Shown here piece after piece: positions 32,254-43,552 of a stretch of 64,000 nucleotides of DNA. The notes beneath the pieces were generated by a model, which did not search any database, was not told where the DNA came from, and saw only the letters and a list, made by a program, of their open reading frames with translations. The translations under genes and the position numbers were made by a program. Within the stretch, counting starts at the first letter, position 1; each line of letters begins with the position of its first letter. Origin of the DNA: Physcia stellaris (Eukaryota; Ascomycota; Lecanoromycetes; Caliciales; Physciaceae); contig JABSSW010000008.1 of assembly GCA_018902385.1 (NCBI GenBank), forward strand, positions 496,001 through 560,000. The letters are read 5' to 3'.

Positions 32254-33849
32254 ATGGCTACACAAGCCACCTACACTCTTGTCTCTCCACCAACGCCCGG
32301 GCTTGACCCTCCTCCAGGCGTTATACCAACTTTTCACCAACCCTACACATTACAACCATACGTAGAGTTAACCATATCGCTAGCCATCATCATTACCACG
32401 ATGTTGATGGTGGCACGGATATACGTTAAAGTTAGGATTGTGAAGAAGCTTCTGATTGAGGATTATCTATGCATCATAGGATGGGTAAGCTTTCATCGTC
32501 ATGCTATTTTTCCTTTGACCTTGCCTTTTGCGCGCGCAATCGACGGTTTGTTGCGCCTTCAGAAGTCTTTCAATGGTATTCACGAAAGGAAACCAAGCAG
32601 TTCAGCGCGGTTGCTCCTTATGCTAATAGGCCTTCCACTATCTCTCTCAATCTTGCACTTCAAAGCCTTCCGAAGCTGCCCATACAAATTTCCCTGACTG
32701 ATGGCAATTGTCTAGGTATGCTACCTCGTATTTTGCAGTCTTGAATGGCGTCGTGGAGTGCGTGGGGGAGGCACACATCAATGGAATGTAACACTAGAAG
32801 ATGTCAAGTATAATTCTTGGGTATTCTCAACAAATCACCGGATATTCACGGTGATACATGTTAATCGGATTCTAGATATCCAACATCGGCGACCTATTTG
32901 TTTGCGTCGCTTACGGGACGATCAAAGTGTCGATCTTGCTGCTCATTATTCGAATCTTCCTCAATGTTAAACGAAATATGCTTTATTGGTAAGTACTGAA
33001 GAAGCATCCGTGACATCTAACTTGGCTGGAACACTAAAATGGCTTTGCATGTCTGCGATGTTCAATTGGCGTGCACTGAGCTGCGATATTGATCATTAGC
33101 AGGACGCTGATGCCCTTCCATAGGTTTACTGTGTTCTTGACGTTCGCCAATGGCGCCTATTACTTTGCAGCATTCTTTGTCAATATCTTCTCTTGCAGTC
33201 CCCGACATAAGATATGGGACCCCGAAACTCCAGGAAAATGTCTGAATGTCGATGCATTATACATATCTTCCGCTACGTTCAACACGTTCTCGGACGTTGC
33301 TATGCTTGCTGTGCCACTTATCATGGTGTGGAAACTGCAAATGAGTCGCCAACGCAAATTCGGTATCTCCGCTATCTTTGGAACTGGTGCTTTTGCCACT
33401 GCATGCGCTGTTGCACGCGTCAAATTCCAAGTCAAGCTTCTTCATTCTAAAGATTTTACGTTTGTCCATACACAGACTGGTCTCCTAGGGTATATGCTAG
33501 ATCTATTATTTGAAAACACATCGAGCTAACTTGGCATAGATATGGGGAAGTCGGCTGTGGTGTTATTTGCTGCTGCCTTCCGCTCCTGCCTCTCTTCTGG
33601 CACAGTCTCTCCCACTCCTCGGGTAGCGGACACATCAATCTCGATGACATGGACAAGAGTGCCAAAAACCTTCAGACCAACAGGAGTGTCCATGAGGCAT
33701 ATAATCCAGACAACGGTGTGAAGGCCGGCAGTTGGGTGAGGTTGGAGGACGGCACAGCTCACCCCGTGCCAAAGGTGCACGGCCTCGCGCGGGGATCAAG
33801 TGAAGAACGGGCTGTCCATGAGGCTATCGTTGGGAACAGTAAAGTGTGA
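32254..33849 (+). CDS. Rhodopsin-domain (PTH11-like) fungal membrane protein
   Basis: Exons 32254-32484, 32716-32820, 32876-32988, 33103-33489 and 33540-33849 are joined in matching phases (introns 231, 55, 114 and 50 bases) to give 381 residues. The order follows the fungal rhodopsin-domain family: an N-terminal helix (YVELTISLAIIITTMLMVAR), DYLCIIGW, the GGGTHQWNVTLED block, a helix with GTIKVSILLLIIRIFL, then MPFHRFTVFLTFANGAYYFA, CSPRHKIWDP, a helix with FSDVAMLAVPLIMVWKLQM, and YGEVGCGVICCCLPLLP. The C-terminal tail is hydrophilic. These seven-helix proteins are thought to act in surface sensing in plant-associated fungi. Exon 2 seems out of register before GGGTHQW (another frame there reads YATSYFAVLNGVV), so a small indel or a misplaced splice is possible. 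Confidence 0.8.
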
Positions 33850-36802
33850 GTGGGCAGGCGACAAAAATTTTGGAGCTCATACCACTTGATGAGCGTCCTT
33901 GACTTGGTCCAAGTTGATGACTCGGAAAAATAATGTTTATACTTGGATAGAGTGGTTCTTGCACGGGTCTTCATGGGCCTGATGCTAAGTATAGGATGCG
34001 CCGGTCTTGTGGTAAGTTGAATCTGGCTGTGGCAATGTTTGTGGGTAATCCAAACTCATCGCATAATCTCCTCGATACAACGGGCAAAACAAATCAAGAA
34101 TAATCGAAATGCACTCGGACTCAGCACATACAATCGGCCAAGGGAATTATCTAGGTCGGCACGTCTCTTTACTTGTGCTGACCCAGTGTGTCTACTCCTA
34201 AGCCCTCTCGAGCTACGAGCATTTGTTTGCAATTGCCGCTTTCTTTCTATTTCGTTGAGGCTTTTTAGAAGGACATAAATACTTCTTACAGCAGACTCCT
34301 AAGGATCTGTCGATCTTATCTTAGATTGATACATGGCATCCAGCCTGATTCTCCTGAACTAGACAGCAAAGGTGCGGTTCAGTATTCATCAACAGTAAGT
34401 ATCAACGCTGAGCTATGGTCTAGATTTTTAACGCATCCACACAAATCGCTGATCGATCTCGGATAACGGTCCCTATACCAAAGATGCGATTGGAATAGAC
34501 CTAGCTCATCTACCATGGCAGACGTCCAGACTACACGTACTGCTTCGACTTGCGAACCCAGTTCTATCATCCAACGCTTGTCCAACTCTGGAATCGCCGA
34601 CTTCCAAAACATTATCACGAGGTTAATCGATTTTGGAGCTCCCTTGTCCTCTTCGTTCCTGTCACTAAAGCAAACCTCTCAGCGACCCGAGTCATGATCC
34701 TTCACGGATGAATACTGACTCCGACCATATCTGGATACAGACTCCACGAACCCATTCTCTGACGCGCAAGAGCGCTTCCTGCCTGCCTTAATTTCTAGCC
34801 ATATCAAATTCAAACAGCCTACATTCACTCCCACATCGCGTTACAATTTCTCCAGATCCAGACTTATGTGGAAATCGGGACGCGTAGTCCGATAACCGAA
34901 TGTTCGCCGTCGAGGCAACATGTGAGTGAGGATGCTGCGACTCCAGGCTTCCATCTTTCTCTTGGTCAATCAGCACAGGGGCTTTCAGCATGGACCGTTA
35001 GACTTTCATTGCGAACAACAGACCTCTGCGAATCGGTGAGCTACGACGTCGTCACTAATACAGCTCTTGCGTTGCTTTCAGAGCTACTAGAATACAGGGA
35101 CTCCGCTCTTGACGCATACAGGCATCGCGACCTTGGTCACAACGATTGGGGATATCGCCATTGATGCCAGAAGCGGTGGGTGGATCATTTTTATCATTTC
35201 AATCGTGCTGTTTCCTTAGTTACAGCTCGTGGTGCGCGATCCACGCGGGTACCTGATTCATACTACAGATCAGATAGTCCGCGACAGGAACTGCGACAAC
35301 AACTGGAACAGTTAAGCAAAAATTTTTCACCCGCAGAGTCCGCTTCTTTTCGTGATTCTGTTATTTCCGTTATTTTGGGACTCTCTTGCTGCAGACAGCG
35401 ATCTGCCGATGTCGTTGCGCTGCAGGACTGGATGCAAACTCCCTCACGCAGGGACTGCACGTGTTGATATCGTACCCAATAACCCTTCTAAAATACCTCT
35501 GAGGTAGAATATCTAGAAGGACAGCAAAGCTTACCTGCACTCCCTCTCCCTCATCTATAGTCTCTACCTACTCTGACTAATGCTGCACACCCTTCTCGCC
35601 CCTTGCTGTAGCTAGAAACAAGCAAGACCATTCTCTAGCTATACTCTCTTCTCTCTCTCCCTTACTCCCTCCTTCGGTCTTGACTATTGGTCCTTCTTGC
35701 CATAAATATGCCGATCGTCGAGCTCCCAGCGCCATTGTTCTCTGTGCAGCAGCCCATGCTCGTCCGTTGCGCCGAAGAGGTGATGCTCTTGTGTTCTCCT
35801 TTCTCTTTCCCTCGACTCCTCCTTTACAACCTACTTTCTTTTGATCACAACCCCCCCCACCAGAGAGCTTCCACATCAACAACCCCTTCCCCTCCAACGA
35901 TTCTTCTTTCCCGACCTTCTTCCGCGCGAATCATGCTTATCTTGGGGAGGTTGGTGAATAGAAGTGGCTAACAAAGCCCTGCACGACGGAGCTAGTTGAT
36001 GGATAGCGGACGGGCCTTGGTGCATGCGGTGGCTCTGGGATGGTGGTTTGAGAAATAGGGGTTGTAGGTCGGAGAGTGGTGGGGGTGGTGATTTCATTGT
36101 TTTCCTTTTTTTGATGATTAGGGGATTCGGTGGGGAGGGGTGTGGTAATAAAGCGACGACGGACAGAACCAACCGCCGCAGGGAAAAGGGGAAGAAGGAC
36201 TGGGAAGTGGGTGAGAGGGGGGTGAGAGATCGAGCACATGAGAATCAGTCGCGCCGAGGAGATGGGGGTTGAGATTTATGAAACTCGGGGGGGCGCTAAT
36301 AGGCGTAGGTTTGAGAACACAATAATACCCCTAGCTGCACTGGAGGCATGTCATATCATTGGTAGAAGAGGAGGTATGTAAATGTCCAGACAGCAATCGC
36401 AAAAACTGCAATACGTACCCTGAAATCTCGATCCGCGATGAACGTATTCACTTTGAATAATTGATGCAATGAAAATGATAACGAAATCTTGCTGTTTTCC
36501 GCCTTTGGGATATGTTGAGCATGAGCAAGTCTGAATGAGTGTGGTCTTGGACACAAGGTCAAATGCTTCAAGGGAAACCTTTTCAAGGGAGAAAAGCGTG
36601 GGGATAGTTACCTTGTGGTCGTAGCAAAGTCTTTCCTGGTTCCCCTTTTGCCGTCCTCTTGCGAGCGCCGAGAAGGAAGCATGCGTTCTTGCTAATGTGG
36701 AGTGGTAGGGTGCTTGGTTGAGAAGAACGTTCATGCTAAAGATCATGTTCTGCATCAAATCATCTTGCTCCTTAATATTTTCTCTGAACTAAGCATCCTC
36801 CA
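33850..36802. other. Long intergenic stretch, no gene accepted
   Basis: Several ORFs of 60-100 codons (34039, 34868, 35180, 35577 minus, 35876 minus, 36351 minus) lack hydrophobic or conserved patterns. 35500-35900 is C/T-rich and 36050-36290 is G-rich on the plus strand. The 135-codon minus ORF at 36351-36758 lies just downstream of the next gene and may be 3' untranslated sequence. Confidence 0.4.
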
Positions 36803-37867
36803 TCACCATATCCTCATCTCCAGGCGCCACACCAATGCTGGGCAGTGCCCCGTATACATCCGGATCGTCGTCAAACCGCGACAAATCTTCCCCTCCTCCT
36901 CCACCCCCTTTAACTCATCAGCCGTCGGGCCCGCCCCAGGATCTTCGAGATCGTGCTCTGTAGTGTCGGCCAAGTTGTCGGACGTGAATTCCTCCATCCC
37001 CAGCTCTGATACCCCCATCATCGCCGCAATCCCCATGCCACCCGCGTTCAAGGCCCTTCGCGCCGCCTAAGTAGATTTGGAGTCAGTAAAAGGTTTCGAC
37101 AAAGCGTGAAAGCATCCAAAAGATGGATGGCCCAGCTTGAAGTTCGTCATTCAGTAACGGGTTGGGCTCCACGTGGCTCTAAACCCTCCTCTAAGGACTG
37201 CTTGCCAGATGACACACCGAGGGGCCGACATTGGAATCATTGTGAACATTGAGTTTGTATTGGAATATGAAAGTCGGTGATGTTTCCGATGTGTGGTAAT
37301 CGGGAAAGTATTGGAGATTGGTAGTTTGAGCATGACTGCAAAGAGCCATGCTGGGCCATAGATAACAGATCATGCGACTGAAAGCTGATAAGATGATAAG
37401 CAGCCTATGGCTGTTACGTACCGCATAAGCTTGCTTCTCAGCCCCCGTAACTCCCTTCCTGTTGATCCCCTCAGACCACCAGTCGGCGGTAATGCCACGC
37501 GCCCGAGCATCTTCGAGCTCGCTTTCGAATACTGTGAGGAGCTGCTTTCCGGCATCCGACAAGTTACTCGCTAGGTTGGCCGTACGTGTTTCTGGCTTTT
37601 TGTGGAAAACCCTTTCTAGCTCACATATGGCATCTTTTGTGAATCGTGGTGAGGAGTCGAGGAAGGTCCGCTGATGGCTAAGAAAGCGCCGAGCCTGCAC
37701 AAGCTCGTTCTCTTTGATGTGGGTACCAGGGATGGTAGTATCGCGGCGCTCTAAGGGATAAAATCGTTAGAAGGAGATTTTCAAGCGGTGCTGTTCTCAC
37801 ACTTACGGCGCGCTGGTTGGTGCGCTGGTTGGTGATGAATTGATTTGCCTCGCACGTGCTTCGGCAT
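36803..37867 (-). CDS. Conserved-looking hypothetical protein, three exons
   Basis: Exons 37807-37867, 37422-37750 and 36803-37066 join in phase across introns of 56 bases (GTAAGT...CTTAG) and 355 bases (GTACGT...CTTAG) to give 217 residues. The protein begins MPKHVRGKSIHHQPAHQPA; the repeated HQPA comes from a 12-base tandem duplication. The middle is charged and helical (AICELERVFHKKPETRTANL, QLLTVFESELEDARARGITA) and then Gly/Met-rich (AGGMGIAAMMGVSELGMEEF). In another frame, downstream of a G-rich run near 36895, an acidic tail DLSRFDDDPDVYG...EDMVMEDA ending at TAG near 36792 reads more like a natural C-terminus, so a 1-base indel may have shifted the end. No function is recognised. The second intron is unusually long. 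Confidence 0.6.
37809..37832. repeat. 12-base tandem duplication in exon 1
   Basis: The unit gcgctggttggt occurs twice head to tail and doubles the encoded tetrapeptide HQPA of the minus-strand gene, keeping its frame. Confidence 0.7.
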
Positions 37868-40545
37868 AGCTGGTTAAATCAAGGCGGTGATTAGGCGATG
37901 GACTTCAGAGATGGTTACTGTTGAAGCGGAAAAGGATATGGCGAACTTCCAGCCGTGGTGGTTTGTTATGGTAGAGGTTCTGGCGGTGGGGTGAGTTGCT
38001 CTTAGTAGATGAATTCACATTAAGATCTCAGGGGGTCTTGGTGACGAGGCAACGGCGGTGGTCTTGGCGGTAACCTACAAAAGCTGGGTGCAGCGATGGC
38101 ATGTCTCGAAATTCAAGAATATATTGTGCAACTAGAAGAAGTTCTTTCACGGTAAGTCATTTGGTGGACTAACGGTTAGATCTAGCATCTTGTCAAGATT
38201 GAAGCTTGGGAAATACCTACGGGCATTTCCTCTAAAGTGGATATCCACTCGTTTCAGTCTTGACTAAAACGAGAATGACTCGGGTTCGATCCTCCTGGGT
38301 CGTAACACTGACTGGGTTAAAGTCCCACCGGATTCAAGCTCCGATTTTTTTTTTTTTCGTTTCCTTTTTAGGTGTAATCTTCGCTCTATTTTTGCTTTAT
38401 TTTTGCATGTCCATAGTGAGCCTCTTCGGTGTGGCCTTGTCTTCGTTGGTAGTATCCTGCTTGGAGAAAAAGGGGCAAACCAAACATCAGCCAATCAAAT
38501 GTTAGTGTTGTAACCATGGCAGCTGGCTTGGCATTAGGCCTTCACTTTCGCGACACTTAGCAACTGCCCACCTGAACGCACTAACCTAGTTACATTATAT
38601 CAGATCTGAGGCCGCCATTTGTCGCTCCTGGTAAAATACTGATATCGCCTCTCTTTATCTCAACCGGTTCAGTGCGACCGGTGGAGGCTAGCTGAGCGAG
38701 CAAAGCTACTCCTTCCAGAATCGGATTCCTCCACTCGGCAAACTTGGGTTAGAATAATCGGCTTGGGGGTTCTTCAATATCTGGAACCAGATTGTGCGCT
38801 ACTCAGCAGAGATTACTGAGTTGCGCATCTCGATAGGTGAGCAACAATATTGCAAGCAAGCGCCATGTACTCGAGGAATCAAGACTAACTGACAGGCAGT
38901 GAGGGGAGAAGTCCCATAGCCTGTTACAGCACATCCAGACATTCTTCCTCCTTCCTCGAGTTGGATGCCTTACCCTTACATTCTTTACTATGACGTCCAG
39001 ACAAAGAAAGACCTAGGAGAACCTGAAGCCAGGCGAGGAGAGACACAACCTCATCGAGGATCTCGATAAGAGCAGGTTCCAACAAATGAGATGCGCACAG
39101 ACTTAACTCCCTCCTGCCTCCAACCCTTGTGTGGTGTCGAGTTCGAGAACAGAATCACTCGACTCTCGTAGAGGCAGACTCCGCCTCACAGCTTGAACTC
39201 CTTCGAGCTGTCGCATTACAGCCACTACCAGCGCACGAATTGTGCAGGGATACTTGGTTTACAGAGACCATTTGGTTACGAAGATGGAGAGTCTTGCTCA
39301 GCGTCAAGGTGAGCTGTCGTCTGAACTGGGTTCTCGCTGCTTTTGTTGAGAAGCGACGACGCTAGCGAGGTGCTTAGTCACGTCTCAACCGCCAATCAAT
39401 GGCTTACAATCTACGAACGAGTATCTACATTGAACAGAGGGCCTCTGTAAGGGAGAACGGTATTGGAAACAACTAGGGTTGTTTCCTCGTGACTTGATTT
39501 GGCTCAGATTGGATTTCCAAAAGCAGCAGGGGACACTCGATGCTCATGAGAATCACCCTGACGGTAAGGATAGCTGGGTCATCTATGCCTTATGAGATAC
39601 AAAGATTCAAGGGGGACTTCAAGTGGTAAAGCTATGATTGGTGTGGAGTCAGAGCCGTACAAGGCAAAAGGGAACCAAACGACGACAAGTAACGGGATGG
39701 CATAGGAGTGAATAGCCTGTTCATGTATAATTGCATGGCAAGAGGCGTCGCTCGCAAAAAGTCCCCAAAACATAATTATGGTTAGCAACTACCGTAAGCC
39801 ATCAACCGCATGGTCGCGAGGTGCGCCGCTACTCTATAAATCTCCAAGAGTTAAATTAGAAATAGAGGCTTTCATCGTTTCCTCCTTAATAAATTCGTAT
39901 CGGTGCTCGGCTCTGTTTAGGACGAGCGCTGGGAAATGACACTCGTAACTGTTTACTGATGGTCGCATTTCGACGTACGGCCTCAGCTTCGAGGTTCTTT
40001 CTTCAATCGTGTCTGCCGTTTTGGCTAGGGCATATTTTTTGGCGCTGAAGCAGGAAAAGTGTGTTGTTAAGAACAATTGGGTGCATTCTGGGAGCACTGG
40101 CATTGAAGATCTTGTGTGTGGCTTGCTTTCTTGCCTTTTTAACATTTTCGACGCGCTTGCAAAATTGTTGATGTGATGAAACGATGAGGTAGTTCCACGG
40201 GGTGGGAGTCCGCGCGCGCGATAGCTCGAATTCGTCCATCGTAAACACGCATGAGAGGCCAAGCCCTGGATATAAGGTGTGTAACAGCATTCGAAACCTC
40301 GACACTATCCCAGGATTGTAACCTTGGCTACTTTACTCTTCGAATGGTTGTGTAGCTTGCTCGGAGAGACGGGCGTGGGCGGCCAAGCTGGGAGTCCCGG
40401 TGATTGCGATATGCGGACAACAGCTTAGACCTGGTTTAAAGGAGGACTAGACCCGGCTTTGGAGCTACCGAGCCAGACTTTGACCGCTCGAGGATTGCTT
40501 CAGGGAATTGTTCGCAGATTTTCGTGTATGTTTCTCTCGGGAGCT
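37868..40545. other. Long intergenic stretch with a structured segment at 38236-38357
   Basis: No protein gene is accepted; minus ORFs at 39834-40262 and 40003-40305 and the plus ORF at 39129-39365 have no recognisable pattern. Between 38236 and 38357 lie a perfect palindrome, a strong hairpin, a tRNA B-box-like motif and a 13-base T run (separate entry). Confidence 0.4.
38236..38357 (+). other. Structured segment: palindrome, hairpin, B-box-like motif, T run
   Basis: AGTGGATATCCACT (38236-38249) is a perfect palindrome. CTCGTTT/AAACGAG (38248-38273) closes a hairpin whose loop holds a second stem AGTC/GACT. GGTTCGATCC (38283-38292) matches the internal B box of RNA polymerase III genes, and T13 (38345-38357) would end such a transcript. 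GACT/AGTC around a 7-base loop lies between. It does not fold as a tRNA. It could be a Pol III transcript, a SINE fragment or chance. Confidence 0.35.
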
Positions 40546-42906
40546 TCAGCCGGTGACTTGCCAGCGAAGACCACTGTACCCGATAATTTGTGTGAACACT
40601 TCATTCCTCAGCTTCAAACCCGAGACCCTGTAATTTTCACCCTCCGTCGTTACGAAAAGCATTCCATCCCCCGCGCCGACTTTTTGCAACATTGTGATGT
40701 CATCGAATTTCAGGTCCCATAGAATGTGGGATCTAATGGCGGTTTTGTATTTGACACTTCTCGAAGTCACACACAAATCTCCATGATGATTCTCGGTGGT
40801 GCAATGATACCGGCCAATGTTGACCTCGGGCTCTGCATCCTCGCTTGTATTGTCATTAATTTGGTCGGATCGCTCCTCTTCTGAACTTGATTTAGTATCT
40901 CGTAGCGTTTGCTTGCGATGATTTGCTTCGACTTGAAGGCGAGCGATAGCCCACTCAGCTATGTAAGAGCGATCAGCTTGTTCGCTTTGCCGAAGAGTCT
41001 TGGAGAAATAGGTGCTTACCGTCAGTAGGGATTTTCCAGAACAACCATTTCATTGGCGACGCCAAAAGGCGATATTGTGGATATCGGCTGGCGATGGGAA
41101 ACAATCCAAAGAATACGATTCCGGCGAAAAATTGACCAGCCTTGACCATCACCGAAAGCGGAACTAATGTTATCGACAGCCAAGCTTGTACAAGGAGGAT
41201 GAGAGAGATTGTCGTCCGCTTTGGATCGCGCCATTCGTAAAAGCTGAGAGCGTTTTAATGTCAGCCGCGTCAATACTCAAACACTGAGTGTATGGCCCAA
41301 TCTGGCTTACGACTCAAAGCAATCCCAGACACGACGCCACAAATTATTCGATTATGGCACAGATGTTGACCAGGACGGGTATGCTCAGACAAAGAGACAG
41401 GGAGCCTACTTTCGCCATATTTCCAACACATTGGTAAGATCTTCAGTTTGTAATAATAGCCAAGGCCCTAGGTCTTTCCGCAGGACACCAAACCAACCTT
41501 GCGAGCCGTACTGCTCAATCATCTGTGTAAGGTTCAAAGCAGTCATGTCCACGTCCTCCGAGCGTTTGATATCTTCACGGATGTCCTCAAGGTTGGGCGG
41601 ATAGAGGCGACGCCGGAGCACAAGTGCAATCAAAGAAAGCATCTGAAAATGTCAGCTTGTATATCCAAAAAGTCGCCCATTATCCAACAGAGACCATTCC
41701 ACTTACCAGCGTCCCAGCGAGATAGTTCACAGCCCAGAGAAAGGTGTAGGCACCAAGATAAAAGGCTGTTTCATATTTATTTTCCCATCGATATATGTGG
41801 CGAATCTTCATAATTAGCATTTGGTAAGGCGTAGATGTCATCACAAGGCGCTCCATACTGGTGTTGATGGCTTCCTCCGACGGTTCGGGAAGGTTTGGGT
41901 TTCTGTCAATGTGCTGATCACCATAATGCTCGAGATAGAAGCGAAGGAGCTACACGGACGGTCAGCGAAAGCTTCTTAGCCTGCTTGTATCCTTTAATCT
42001 GGCGCGGCGTACGAATCAAGTGGGACATCAAAAGTTTATTGTCCCTGACTTCCCTGGATATGGAATCATAGCGGGAAAAGCGCAGGCGAACGACAGCTGA
42101 CATGCCTTTAGGTTTGTACAAGTACGCGAGGCCAGGCCATCGAAATGAGGTTTGGACAAGAAAGGAACTGCAGCTCCACGTACATCATGTCCATACTCCA
42201 ACCACTGCACGGTTCCTTTCCCATCCTTATTGGAAGATTTGTAATCTTCCCGCCTAGGCTGAGATATTGTGCGTGGTGGTACCTGTCGAACTTTCAAGAC
42301 GTGCCGATCTATAGTCCACCTGACAAAGGCATCTTGACGTTCCTTCTTCAAGTCCTCTAGATTGTCCATCGCAGTTGTTTTGGCTTCTTCCGTCTCCGCA
42401 GACTTGACATCATCGTACGCACGGACAATCTTCACCTCCGCGCCATGGGCGATGACTTGGTTATCCAAGGCTTCTGCGAACTTAGCTCCGCTAGCACCAT
42501 GCATTGCAGACTGAACAGTTTCGATCGGGTGCTTGACCACCTCTTTGAAGTCTGGCCCCTTTTGTTCTGGCGCGGGGTTGTACATTCGATCATCGTCGTC
42601 ACTTTTGGATGGAGGAGGTGCCAGTGTTGGTACAGTCGTACTCTCCAGAGACTTCTGCTTCTTATGGCGAGGATGAAAGATCTCTCCAGTCTTTGTCTTT
42701 ACCTTATCTGAGATACGCCGAAGGTTGTTGCGACTGAACTGATCAGCCTTATTGTGTCCATGCTCTTCTGTGGCAGCCTCTTCACGCTTGTCCAGCAATG
42801 GAGAAGCAAGATGACGTTCAGCATGCGCGTATACTTTGAAAGCTGCTCGATCTAGACCATGTGATAGATGCTCGGTGGATGTGCGAGTGGGAATAGCCAT
42901 AGCCAT
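40546..42906 (-). CDS. DUF3292-like membrane protein with broken frame
   Basis: The protein reads from ATG 42906 (MAMAIPTRTSTEHLSHGLDR) through a basic disordered part, HPIETVQSAMHGASGAKFAE, a helix-rich region, LAYLYKPKGMSAVVRLRFSR, LLRFYLEHYGDQHIDRNPNL, two membrane segments, and TISLILLVQAWLSITLVPLS, to a C-terminal GRAM/PH-like block (DLCVTSRSVKY, WDLKFDDITML, GYSGLRWQ). This matches, from memory, fungal DUF3292 proteins of about 600-700 residues. Introns 41643-41706 and 40959-41029 are clear; another ends at 41244. Three oddities: a 5-base tandem duplication (aggccaggcc, 42129-42138) shifts the frame; one extra base near 41950 shifts it back; and no proper acceptor precedes NLWRRVWDCFES near 41320. 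It is a pseudogene or carries assembly errors. Confidence 0.65.
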
Positions 42907-43552
42907 CGTTCCGTCTACGTTGGATTTCTCCGAGATTCGGTGTTAGTCAGGATGGAGGCTTTGAGGACTGTCGGACATCTTGTCGAGTGCGGGGACTGGC
43001 TCATGTACATGGGGCCATATAGTGGTATATGCTGCACTTTGTTGTCATCACAGCGATGAGCAGCTGATCTACCCCTCCAAGAATTCGTCTGGTCCATATT
43101 GCGTCGACGGAGTTAACAAATTTTGGGACACATTAAGCCCGACGGTCCAACGATCCGCCGAAGGACCCCTCGAGCCCCTCTGACAATGCTACCTTAAGAT
43201 GCAAGCCAGACACAGCACTCACCTGATGATAAGAACCCGACACATCCATAGATACTGTACTTTAGACCATGCTGAAATACCCAAAGCGTAGACACTACTA
43301 GTCAAGCCAGCTTAAGGCTCTAGAGTTGCTGACCACAGAGCAGATCAACGACCTTCCCAGGACAGGAGAGTCAAGCGAACTGTAATCTTGAAAGGGGTGG
43401 ATAAGGTAAGAGAGACGAACCATTAAAGCCTAGCGGAGCGATTAATAGTACAAGAAGCAACGCCTATATAGCCCCCTACATGCGTTATACATTCATACAT
43501 AAGATGCCCCCAGTCTTATATTAGATCATGCTGCAATGTTCGAATCTCTTGC
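42907..43552. other. Intergenic, no gene seen
   Basis: It lies between the start of the DUF3292-like gene and the 3' end of MDM34, both on the minus strand. It must hold the promoter of the former and the terminator of the latter. No ORF is supportable. Confidence 0.45.

Noticed and set aside
35577-36272. Several ORFs of 80-106 codons on both strands
   Set aside because: They arise from C/T-rich and G-rich low-complexity sequence and lack protein-like features.
38283-38345. Possible tRNA gene (T-loop-like GGTTCGATCC and GATTCAAGC)
   Set aside because: No acceptor stem, D arm or proper anticodon arm can be formed around either motif; kept only as a structured segment.
39834-40305. Two minus-strand ORFs downstream of the DUF3292-like gene
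   Set aside because: No domain pattern and no phase-matched junction to the upstream gene, which already has a natural stop at 40546.
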